Shown piece by piece: positions 8,061-17,133 of a DNA stretch of 17,133 nucleotides; positions within the stretch are counted from its first letter, which is position 1, and each line of letters begins with the position of its first letter. Position numbers and translations under genes: made by a program. The stretch comes from Polaromonas sp. (GTDB taxonomy: Bacteria > Pseudomonadota > Gammaproteobacteria > Burkholderiales > Burkholderiaceae_C). Below the pieces are notes generated by a model. The model was not told the origin of the DNA, ran no database searches, and saw only the letters and a list, made by a program, of their open reading frames with translations. The DNA is taken from positions 1-17,133 of the forward strand of contig JACMQR010000012.1 of NCBI GenBank assembly GCA_014376885.1, read 5' to 3'.

Positions 8061-9196
8061 AAGCGGTGGTTTACAACGGCCCTTTCGACGTTCAGGTCAA
8101 GGACGTGCCGGACGCGAAAATCGAGCGGCCCACCGACGTTCTGGTCAAAATCACGGCCACCAACATCTGCGGCTCAGACCTGCACATGTACGAAGGCCGC
8201 ACCAACATGGAGGCCGGACGCATTTTGGGCCATGAGAACATGGGCGAGGTCATTGAAGCGGGCAAGGCGGTGGACCGCATCAAGGTGGGCGACATGGTCT
8301 GCCTGCCGTTCAACATCGGCTGCGGCTTTTGCGCCAACTGCGAGCGCGGCCTGACGGGCTATTGCCTGACGGTCAATCCGGGCAGTGCCGGCGGTGCCTA
8401 TGGCTTTGCCGGCATGGGCCCGTACAGCGGCGGCCAGGCAGAGTTGCTGCGCGTTCCGTATGCCGATTTCAATTGCCTGGTCCTGCCGCCCGACGCGCAG
8501 GAAAAGGAAAACGACTATGTGATGCTGTCCGATATTTTCCCGACCGGCTACCACGCCACCGAACTGGCCGGCGTCAAGCCAGGCGACACGGTGGTGATCT
8601 ACGGCGCCGGGCCGGTCGGCCTGATGGCCGCCCTGTCGGCCCAGCTCCGGGGCGCCAGCCAGGTGATGGTGGTCGACACCCACAAAGACCGCCTGGCGCT
8701 TGCCGAGCAGCTGGGCGCGACAGCCATTGACGACACAGAGGGCCACGGCGCCGAGCGGGTGCTGGAGTTGACAAACGGGCAAGGCGCAGACTGCGGCTGC
8801 GAATGCGTTGGCTACCAGTGCTGCAACATGCATGGCAAGGAAGTGCCCAACCTGACCATGAACAACCTGGTCAAGACGGTCAAAGCCACCGGCGGCATCG
8901 GTGTGGTGGGTGTTTTTCTGCCTGAAGACCCGAGCGCCAAAGACGCCTTGGCCAAGCATGGCCAGATTGCGTTCGACATGGGGAAATTCTGGTTCAAGGG
9001 GCAGCGCATTGCCACGGGACAGGCCAATGTGAAGGCCTACAACCGCAAGCTGTGCAACCTGATCCAGGCCGGGAAAGCCAAGCCATCCCAGATCGTTTCG
9101 CATGAAATGCGCCTGGAGCAAGCCCCCGAGGCCTATAAAAGCTTTGACGCGCGCAGCGCTGGCTGGACGAAAATAGTGCTTCGGCCTGGCAAGTAA
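8057..9196 (+). CDS. fdhA: Zinc-dependent dehydrogenase, glutathione-independent formaldehyde dehydrogenase type
   Basis: A medium-chain dehydrogenase of the zinc alcohol dehydrogenase superfamily, 379 aa. The closest remembered relative is Pseudomonas putida formaldehyde dehydrogenase (PFDH, about 399 aa), which oxidises formaldehyde with tightly bound NAD and no glutathione. Shared segments include TNICGSDLHMYEGRT, CLTVNPGSAGGAYGF, GGQAELLRVPYADFN and LSDIFPTGYHATE. Catalytic zinc ligands are Cys38, His59 and Asp159. Structural zinc ligands are Cys89, Cys92, Cys95 and Cys103. The nucleotide-binding motif is GAGPVG at 183-188. The start MKAVVYN at 8057 has GGAGA six bases upstream and overlaps the stop of the 44-codon ORF. 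An in-frame extension to 8000 lacks a ribosome binding site. Formaldehyde as substrate is inferred from family; other alcohols or aldehydes remain possible. Confidence 0.9.
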   Translation: MKAVVYNGPFDVQVKDVPDAKIERPTDVLVKITATNICGSDLHMYEGRTNMEAGRILGHENMGEVIEAGKAVDRIKVGDMVCLPFNIGCGFCANCERGLTGYCLTVNPGSAGGAYGFAGMGPYSGGQAELLRVPYADFNCLVLPPDAQEKENDYVMLSDIFPTGYHATELAGVKPGDTVVIYGAGPVGLMAALSAQLRGASQVMVVDTHKDRLALAEQLGATAIDDTEGHGAERVLELTNGQGADCGCECVGYQCCNMHGKEVPNLTMNNLVKTVKATGGIGVVGVFLPEDPSAKDALAKHGQIAFDMGKFWFKGQRIATGQANVKAYNRKLCNLIQAGKAKPSQIVSHEMRLEQAPEAYKSFDARSAGWTKIVLRPGK

Positions 9197-9226
9197 GCCG
9201 GACGACACGGCAGCGCCTCGCAAAAA

Positions 9227-9266
9227 CAGCCCGCTGGCTTGGCGCCAGCGGGCTGAATGGTTTTTG
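9227..9266 (+). terminator. Intrinsic terminator after the dehydrogenase
   Basis: A perfect 12-bp stem, CAGCCCGCTGGC (9227-9238) pairing with 9244-9255, has a 5-base loop and is followed by AATGG and a T run. A run of A on the other side (9222-9226) means it may also stop leftward transcription. Confidence 0.8.
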
Positions 9267-9288
9267 GACGAACTGAAGTGCCTCAAAT

Positions 9289-9322
9289 CAAGGCCTGCCT
9301 CCCCGGGGCTGGGCAGGCCTTG
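9289..9322 (-). terminator. Hairpin downstream of amtB
   Basis: An 11-bp perfect stem, CAAGGCCTGCC (9289-9299) pairing with 9312-9322, has a 12-base GC-rich loop. On the minus strand it lies 20 bases past the amtB stop and is followed by only a short T stretch (ATTTGA). It is probably an amtB terminator or 3' stabiliser. Confidence 0.6.
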
Positions 9323-9342
9323 CCCCGGTCACCCGTCGCTGG

Positions 9343-10866
9343 TTACCGGTTATAGGCGGTTTCGCCGTGGGCGGTGATGTCCAGGCCTTCACGCTCGTCT
9401 TCTTCGTTGACGCGCAGGCCAAGCGTCAGGTCTACCACCTTGTAGGCCACGATAGACACCACGCCGGACCAGACAATCGTGATCAACACCGCCTTGGCCT
9501 GAATCCAGACCTGCGACACGATGGAGTAGTCAGCCGTGGTGACCATGCTGGCCGTCACCCAGTCGGCCACATAGCCCGGACCGCCCAGGGCTGGCGAGTT
9601 GAACACGCCAGTCAGCAAAGCACCCACAATACCGCCGACGCCGTGCACACCAAAGACGTCCAGCGAGTCGTCGGCGCCGAGCAGTTTTTTCAGGCCATGC
9701 ACGCCCCAGAGGCAGGCCAGGCCGGCAACAAAACCGATCACCAGGCCGCCGCCAATGCCGACATTGCCGGCGGCCGGGGTGATGGCCACCAGGCCGGCCA
9801 CACAGCCGGAGGCAGCGCCCAGCATCGAGGCCTTGCCGCGCATCAGGGCTTCACCCAGGCACCAGGCCAGCACGGCTGCAGCCGCCGCGCCCAGGGTGTT
9901 GATGAAGGCCAGGGCGGCGAAGCCGTTGGCTTCCAGCGCCGAGCCGGCGTTAAAGCCGAACCAGCCGACCCACAGCAGCGCAGCGCCGACCATGGTCAGC
10001 GTCAGGCTGTGCGGCGCCATGGCTTCCTTGCCGTAGCCGATGCGCTTGCCAGCCATGTAAGCGCCGACCAGGCCAGCGACGGCCGCATTGATGTGCACCA
10101 CGGTGCCGCCGGCAAAGTCCAGCGCGCCCGATTGCCAGATGTAGCCGGCTTTGGCGTTCATCGCGTCCACCACTTCCTTGCCGGTGTAGACGTCCGGGCC
10201 CATCCAGAACCACACCATGTGGGCCATAGGCGCATAGCTGAAGGTGAACCACAGGGCCATGAACAGCAGCACGGCGGAAAACTTGATGCGCTCGGCAAAG
10301 GCGCCGACGATCAGGCAGCAGGTGATGCCGGCAAAGGTCGCCTGGAAGGCGGCAAACACGATTTCCGGAATCACCACGCCCTTGCTGAAGGTGGCCGCAT
10401 TGGCGAAGGTGCCGGCGGCGTTGTCCCAGATGCCTTTCATGAACAAGCGGTCAAAGCCGCCAATGAAGGCGCCGCCCTCGGTGAAGGCCAGGCTGTAGCC
10501 GTAGATGAGCCACAGCACGACGATCATGGAAAAGGTCACCATGATCTGCATCAGCACCGACAGCATGTTCTTGCTGCGCACCAGGCCGCCGTAGAACAGC
10601 GCCAGGCCCGGCACGACCATCAGGATCACCAGGATGGTGGACACCATCATCCAGGCGGTGTCGCCCTTGTTGGCAACCGGCGCGGACGCGGCGGCGGCAG
10701 CCGCCGGCGCGCCAACGACGGCAGCCGCCGGCGCTGCGGCTTCGGGCTTGGCCTCGGCGGCCGCCGATGCAGCTGCAGGCGCGGCGGCCGGGGTTTGCGC
10801 CTGGGCGCCCAGGCTGGCGCCCAGCAGGCTCAGTCCGAGCAGCAGGGAGGCAATTATTTTTTTCAT
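9343..10866 (-). CDS. amtB: Ammonium channel AmtB with signal peptide and Ala/Pro-rich extension
   Basis: Amt/MEP/Rh family ammonium channel, a trimeric inner-membrane protein, 507 aa. Residues 1-24 are a signal peptide (MKKII, hydrophobic core, AQAQ). Residues 25-66 are an alanine/proline-rich linker, and about eleven transmembrane helices follow from residue 71. The pore twin histidines are His258 (GTVVHINAAVAGLVGA) and His408 (DVFGVHGVGGIVGALLTG). FYGGLVRSKN at 91-100 and WFGFNAGSAL at 302-311 are typical. The periplasmic-side extension makes it longer than E. coli AmtB (about 428 aa). The C-terminal tail contains the conserved region that contacts GlnK. It lies 31 bases after glnK on the same strand, the standard nitrogen-regulated operon, and is followed by a hairpin. 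Confidence 0.97.
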   Translation of the reverse strand: MKKIIASLLLGLSLLGASLGAQAQTPAAAPAAASAAAEAKPEAAAPAAAVVGAPAAAAAASAPVANKGDTAWMMVSTILVILMVVPGLALFYGGLVRSKNMLSVLMQIMVTFSMIVVLWLIYGYSLAFTEGGAFIGGFDRLFMKGIWDNAAGTFANAATFSKGVVIPEIVFAAFQATFAGITCCLIVGAFAERIKFSAVLLFMALWFTFSYAPMAHMVWFWMGPDVYTGKEVVDAMNAKAGYIWQSGALDFAGGTVVHINAAVAGLVGAYMAGKRIGYGKEAMAPHSLTLTMVGAALLWVGWFGFNAGSALEANGFAALAFINTLGAAAAAVLAWCLGEALMRGKASMLGAASGCVAGLVAITPAAGNVGIGGGLVIGFVAGLACLWGVHGLKKLLGADDSLDVFGVHGVGGIVGALLTGVFNSPALGGPGYVADWVTASMVTTADYSIVSQVWIQAKAVLITIVWSGVVSIVAYKVVDLTLGLRVNEEDEREGLDITAHGETAYNR

Positions 10867-10897
10867 GGCGATGTTCTCTTTTGTCTAGGGTGGGATT

Positions 10898-11314
<417 letters not shown>

Positions 11315-11391
11315 TTATTTTTCTGCTTCCTGAGAGCCCTGAATCAAACGAAGGGTCGATCGGGTTACGCTAGAGGCTTACAAGCTGTTAC

Positions 11392-11418
11392 GCACCAACA
11401 TAATGCATCGCCCATGCA
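11392..11418. promoter_or_regulatory. Possible NtrC-type enhancer half-sites
   Basis: GCACCAACATAATGCA (11392-11407) resembles the NtrC palindrome GCACCA-N3-TGGTGC, with one perfect half and one weak half. It overlaps a perfect TGCAT-N5-ATGCA inverted repeat (11404-11418). It lies about 80 bases upstream of the sigma-54 promoter, a suitable enhancer distance, and also just ahead of comM on the other strand. Site identity is inferred. Confidence 0.45.
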
Positions 11419-11450
11419 CGACTTTGATGCACGTCCAAGAAAGTCACCGA

Positions 11451-13004
11451 ATGAGCCTGTCTTTAGTGCATAGCCGCGCGCTGCTGGGACTGCAAGCCCG
11501 GCCGGTCTGCGTCGAGGTGCATCTGGCCAACGGCCTGCCCAGCTTTACCCTGGTCGGGTTGGCCGACACCGAGGTCAAGGAAGCGCGCGAGCGGGTGCGC
11601 TCGGCGATTCAAAACGCCGGTCTGGAGTTTCCGGGTAACAAGCGCATCACGGTGAACCTGGCGCCGGCCGACCTGCCCAAGGATTCGGGCCGGTTCGACC
11701 TGCCGATTGCGCTGGGCATCCTGGCGGCCAGCGGCCAGATCGATGGCCGCAAACTGGCCGGTTACGAGTTTGCCGGCGAGCTGTCGCTCGGCGGCGACCT
11801 GCGGCCGGTGCGCGGCGCCCTGGCCATGAGCCTGGCGGTCGCCCGGCCCGCCCAGCCGCCGGGGCCAGCGCTGCAACGCCGGCCCCGGCTGGTGCTGCCC
11901 GAGGGCAGCGCGCAGGAAGCCGCGCTGGTGCCGGACGCCGAGATCTACCGTGCCCGCCATCTGCTCGATGTCGTCCGGCAGTTTTTGCCCGGCGACAGCG
12001 CGCCGCCAGCTGGCGACGGCTGGGTGTGCATCGCGTCCACCGTGCCGGTGCAGCCGCCGGCCTATGCCGATCTGGCCGATGTCAAAGGCCAGGCAGCGGC
12101 CCGCCGGGCGCTGGAGATTGCCGCCGCCGGCGGCCACAGCGTGCTGATGGTCGGCAGCCCGGGCTCGGGCAAGTCAATGCTGGCGCAGCGCTTTGCCGGC
12201 CTGCTGCCTGCCATGACGACCGCCGAGGCCCTGGAATCGGCCGCCATCGCCTCGCTGGGCGGGCGCTTTGGCCTGGACCAGTGGGCGGTGCGTCCGACCT
12301 GCGCGCCGCACCACACGGCCAGCGCGGTGGCCCTGGTGGGGGGCGGCTCACCGCCGCGCCCGGGCGAGATTTCCCTGGCGCACAGGGGCGTGCTGTTTTT
12401 GGACGAGTTGCCCGAGTTTCCCCGCGCGGCGCTCGAAGCCCTGCGCGAGCCGCTGGAGTCCGGCACCATCACGATTTCCCGCGCGGCCAACCGGGCCGAG
12501 TTTCCGGCGCGCTTTCAGCTGGTTGCGGCCATGAACCCCTGCCCCTGCGGCTACCTGGGCTCGCGGTTGCGCGCCTGCCGCTGCTCGCCCGAGCAGGTGG
12601 CGCGCTACCAGGGCAAGCTCAGCGGGCCGCTGCTCGACCGGATCGACCTGCATGTCGAAGTCGGCGCGCTGGCCGCCGACGAGTTGGTCAACACCCCGCC
12701 TGGCGAATCCAGCGAGGCGGTGCGCAGCCGCGTGGCCCAGGCCAGGGAGCGCGCCATGGACCGCCAGGGCAGCGCCAACCAGGCGCTCGAAGGCCAGGCG
12801 ATCGACGCACAATGCCGGCTGGACCCGGCAGCGGCCAAGTTCCTGAATGTGGCGGCAACACGCCTGGGCTGGTCGGGCCGGGGCATCCATCGCTGCCTGA
12901 AGGTGGCGCGCACCATCGCCGACCTGGCCGGCGCCAGCGCCGTGCAGCTCACGCATGTGGCAGAAGCGGTGCAGTACCGGCGGGTCTTGAAGAGCAGCCA
13001 GTGA
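11451..13004 (+). CDS. comM: YifB/ComM family Mg-chelatase-like AAA+ ATPase
   Basis: ComM is a hexameric helicase-like ATPase that promotes branch migration during natural transformation. The 517-aa protein has the ChlI-like N-terminal domain (residues 1 to about 165, with LVGLADTEVKEARERVRSAI and ITVNLAPADLPKDSGRFDL) and Walker A GSPGSGKS at 235-242. Walker B LFLDE follows at 315-319, within GVLFLDELPEF. A cysteine cluster NPCPCGYLGSRLRACRC (Cys 364, 366, 376, 378) follows, and a Mg-chelatase C-terminal domain ends the protein. The start MSLSLVHSRALLG at 11451 matches the family N-terminus; the upstream AAGAAAG is a weak ribosome binding site. Earlier in-frame ATGs at 11403 and 11427 fall in the probable regulatory sites. 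It implies conserved transformation machinery, not necessarily competence. Confidence 0.95.
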   Translation: MSLSLVHSRALLGLQARPVCVEVHLANGLPSFTLVGLADTEVKEARERVRSAIQNAGLEFPGNKRITVNLAPADLPKDSGRFDLPIALGILAASGQIDGRKLAGYEFAGELSLGGDLRPVRGALAMSLAVARPAQPPGPALQRRPRLVLPEGSAQEAALVPDAEIYRARHLLDVVRQFLPGDSAPPAGDGWVCIASTVPVQPPAYADLADVKGQAAARRALEIAAAGGHSVLMVGSPGSGKSMLAQRFAGLLPAMTTAEALESAAIASLGGRFGLDQWAVRPTCAPHHTASAVALVGGGSPPRPGEISLAHRGVLFLDELPEFPRAALEALREPLESGTITISRAANRAEFPARFQLVAAMNPCPCGYLGSRLRACRCSPEQVARYQGKLSGPLLDRIDLHVEVGALAADELVNTPPGESSEAVRSRVAQARERAMDRQGSANQALEGQAIDAQCRLDPAAAKFLNVAATRLGWSGRGIHRCLKVARTIADLAGASAVQLTHVAEAVQYRRVLKSSQ

Positions 13005-13043
13005 GTCGGGCCTGGCTAGAATCCGGCAGAACACCGAAGGCCC

Positions 13044-13796
13044 ATGACTTTGAACCCCCATCAGGCCCAGGCAGTGCATGTCTGGATGGCGCAGCCCCAG
13101 AACATCCAGGACGGGCAATGGCCTGAACTGGCGTCCTGGCTCGACGCTGCCGAGCTGCATTGCGCCCAGCGCTTTGGCCATCCAGCGGACCGCCGGGCTT
13201 ATGTTTTGGCGCATGCCCTGCGCCGCCTGGCGGTGTCGGGGATGCTGGGCATGCTGCCTGCCGAGCTTGTTTTTTCAAGTCCGGCGGGCCGCCCGCCAGT
13301 GCTGCTGAATGCGCCGGAAACGCCGAAAATTCACTTCAGCCATTCCCGCAGCCGCGGCCTGGTGGCCTGCGCGGTCAGCGGCATCGGCCCGGTCGGCATC
13401 GATGTGGAAGTGGTGGATGCCGGCAAAGCCGACATGCGCCTGCTGAGCCGGTTCATGGCAATGCCGGGCGGGCCATGCAGCCAGGCCGCCCTGGCGGGCG
13501 ATTCGGCGCAGCGCTTCTTTTTTTACTGGACAGTGCTGGAGGCTTACTGGAAAGCCAGGGGCTGCGGGCTGTCGCTGGCCAACCCGGCCCTTGGCTGCCC
13601 GGAGCAGCGCGCCGGCTGGTTTGAGCTTTCGCAGCTGGCAGGCGGCGCCTGGCTGGCCTGCGGCCGGGCCCTGGTGCTGCCCTCCCCGGTGGACTGCGCA
13701 GCCGCGCTGGCGCTGGACTCGAGCTGCCTTGAATCGGCGCCCGAAGGTGTGGCGGTGATCTGCCACCAGCCGGCTTTTTTCCCGGCAGCGGCCTGA
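13044..13796 (+). CDS. Sfp-type 4'-phosphopantetheinyl transferase
   Basis: Transfers 4'-phosphopantetheine from CoA to a carrier-protein serine (ACP, PCP or similar). The 250-aa length and pseudo-dimeric layout fit the Sfp/EntD type. The motifs are HFSHSRSRGLVACAVS at 97-112, GPVGIDVEVVD at 115-125 with Mg ligands Asp120 and Glu122, and YWTVLEAYWKARGCGL at 161-176 with Glu166. The usual KEA motif reads LEA here; the catalytic glutamate and downstream Lys170 remain. AAGG lies four bases before the ATG at 13044. It starts 39 bases after comM and ends 5 bases from the convergent metH stop, with no terminator between. No polyketide or peptide synthase is nearby, so it may serve as a general activator; the target is unknown. 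Confidence 0.92.
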   Translation: MTLNPHQAQAVHVWMAQPQNIQDGQWPELASWLDAAELHCAQRFGHPADRRAYVLAHALRRLAVSGMLGMLPAELVFSSPAGRPPVLLNAPETPKIHFSHSRSRGLVACAVSGIGPVGIDVEVVDAGKADMRLLSRFMAMPGGPCSQAALAGDSAQRFFFYWTVLEAYWKARGCGLSLANPALGCPEQRAGWFELSQLAGGAWLACGRALVLPSPVDCAAALALDSSCLESAPEGVAVICHQPAFFPAAA

Positions 13797-13801
13797 GCCG
13801 G

Positions 13802-16621
<2,820 letters not shown>

Positions 16622-16625
16622 AACC

Positions 16626-16643
16626 CACCTTGAAAAAAAGGTG
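16626..16643 (-). promoter_or_regulatory. Hairpin sequestering the metH ribosome binding site
   Basis: The minus strand reads CACCTT, a six-base loop, then AAGGTG, a perfect 6-bp stem whose 3' arm is the metH Shine-Dalgarno. The 5' arm overlaps the CGCTCACC end of the riboswitch. This suggests that ligand binding holds that arm and exposes the ribosome binding site. The mechanism is inferred. Confidence 0.65.
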
Positions 16644-16729
16644 AGCGTCGTTGCAAAAAGGAGCCGCTGTGGCCCTGTTTACCCAAGCCTCGCAAAACAA
16701 TGTTTCGCTGCAACGCTCCTTGGGTTACC
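16638..16729 (-). ncRNA. S-adenosylhomocysteine (SAH) riboswitch
   Basis: The metH leader matches the known SAH riboswitch architecture. P1 pairs CCCAAG (16724-16719) with CTTGGG (16687-16682). P2 is GCGAAAC-ATT-GTTTTGC (16708-16692). The conserved GGAGCGTTGC immediately after the P1 5' strand pairs as a pseudoknot with GCAACGACGCTC (16654-16643), with a two-base bulge. The conserved AGGCTTGGG and GCTCACC segments are present. SAH riboswitches turn on methyl-cycle genes such as ahcY and metH when SAH accumulates, which suits a gene that consumes the homocysteine made from SAH. Confidence 0.92.
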
Positions 16730-16733
16730 CTCG

Positions 16734-16739
16734 ATTTTA
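16734..16739 (-). promoter_or_regulatory. Possible -10 box for metH
   Basis: TAAAAT on the minus strand would start transcription just ahead of riboswitch stem P1. No good -35 is visible at 17 bases, so this is weak. Confidence 0.35.
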
Positions 16740-16794
16740 AGCACCAATGCCCGCCGGCACGCCGCCCGCGGCCAAATTCCACCAGGTTTCCCCC

Positions 16795-17133
16795 ATGTTC
16801 AGATCGTTCTTCCAAAAAAAAGGGGTCACCCCGGAAAGCCCCCTGCAGGACGCGAGCGATGGCTCGCAAGCAGCAGACCGGGCGGCCGAGCTGCTGATCG
16901 TGCCCACGGCATTGATGGGCCTGACGCTGCCCGAAGCGCGCCTGATCGTGCGCCACATGCAGCCGCAGATCATCAGCAAGGGCACGGTGTTCATCCGGGA
17001 GGGCGACACCCGCGACACCGGCTTCATGATGCTGCTGCTCGACGGCGAAGTCACGGTTGAAACCAAGGTGGCCAGCCGCCCCGAGCCGATCATCATCGCA
17101 CTGCTGGGCCCGGGCAGCCTGATCGGTGAGCTG
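16795..17133 (+). CDS. Cyclic nucleotide-binding domain protein (3' end outside window)
   Basis: 113 codons are visible from ATG 16795: MFRSFFQKKGVTPESPLQ, a short variable lead, then a cNMP-binding beta-roll. LPEARLIVRHMQPQIISKGT, FIREGDTRDTGFMMLLLDGE, and IIIALLGPGSLIGEL at the edge follow the CAP-family order; the phosphate-binding cassette would come next but is cut off. Whether a helix-turn-helix or another output domain follows cannot be seen. An in-frame ATG at 16747 would add 16 residues; neither start has a strong ribosome binding site, and MFRSFFQKK looks the more natural N-terminus. It diverges from metH across about 170 bases shared with the riboswitch leader. Confidence 0.85.
   Translation, partial: MFRSFFQKKGVTPESPLQDASDGSQAADRAAELLIVPTALMGLTLPEARLIVRHMQPQIISKGTVFIREGDTRDTGFMMLLLDGEVTVETKVASRPEPIIIALLGPGSLIGEL

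Noticed and set aside
12980..13043. Separate promoter for the phosphopantetheinyl transferase (TAGAAT near 13015)
   Set aside because: The nearest TTGAAG is about 24 bases upstream, too far for a normal promoter; co-transcription with comM is simpler.

Overview
The window is about 17 kb of GC-rich, densely coding chromosomal DNA. It looks like Burkholderiales, probably Comamonadaceae (Polaromonas/Variovorax-like). The reasons are a two-piece MetH whose leader matches an SAH riboswitch, a glnK-amtB pair with a sigma-54-type promoter beside comM, a glcE/glcF pair, and small palindromic repeats of a kind I associate with Comamonadaceae. The genus is inference. I see no prophage, insertion sequence, CRISPR array, tRNA or rRNA.

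Left edge (1-3218): the end of a carotenoid cluster. crtY (lycopene cyclase) runs off the left edge and looks sound. crtX (zeaxanthin glucosyltransferase) has an in-frame loss of about 35 residues over its sugar-nucleotide binding motif. A frameshifted, N-terminally truncated crtE (GGPP synthase) lies divergently on the + strand. This edge of the pathway appears to be decaying.

Glycolate/sugar-acid block (3338-7686, all minus): a SMP-30/gluconolactonase-family gene, glcE, a DUF1275 membrane protein and glcF. glcE, DUF1275 and glcF are nearly contiguous. The third glycolate oxidase subunit, glcD, is not here.

7687-9322: a divergent control region, a 44-codon upstream ORF with a good ribosome binding site whose stop overlaps the next start (ATGA), then a zinc-dependent, glutathione-independent formaldehyde dehydrogenase-like gene ending at a strong hairpin.

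Nitrogen block (9343-11450): glnK-amtB, transcribed leftward from a near-consensus sigma-54 promoter, with NtrC-like half-sites further upstream. PII and the ammonium channel act together: GlnK gates AmtB according to nitrogen status.

Right part (11451-17133): comM (MoxR/Mg-chelatase-like ATPase of natural transformation), a Sfp-type phosphopantetheinyl transferase, and convergently metH2 (pterin, B12 and reactivation domains of methionine synthase without the homocysteine domain). metH2 follows an SAH riboswitch that flows into a ribosome-binding-site hairpin. metH2 also carries an in-frame palindromic insertion of about 20 codons. A partial cyclic-nucleotide-binding protein starts divergently at the right edge.

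I found no clearly new multi-gene system. The most interesting items are the coupled upstream ORF of the formaldehyde dehydrogenase, the palindromic element inside metH2, the riboswitch/RBS arrangement, and the degenerating crtX/crtE.
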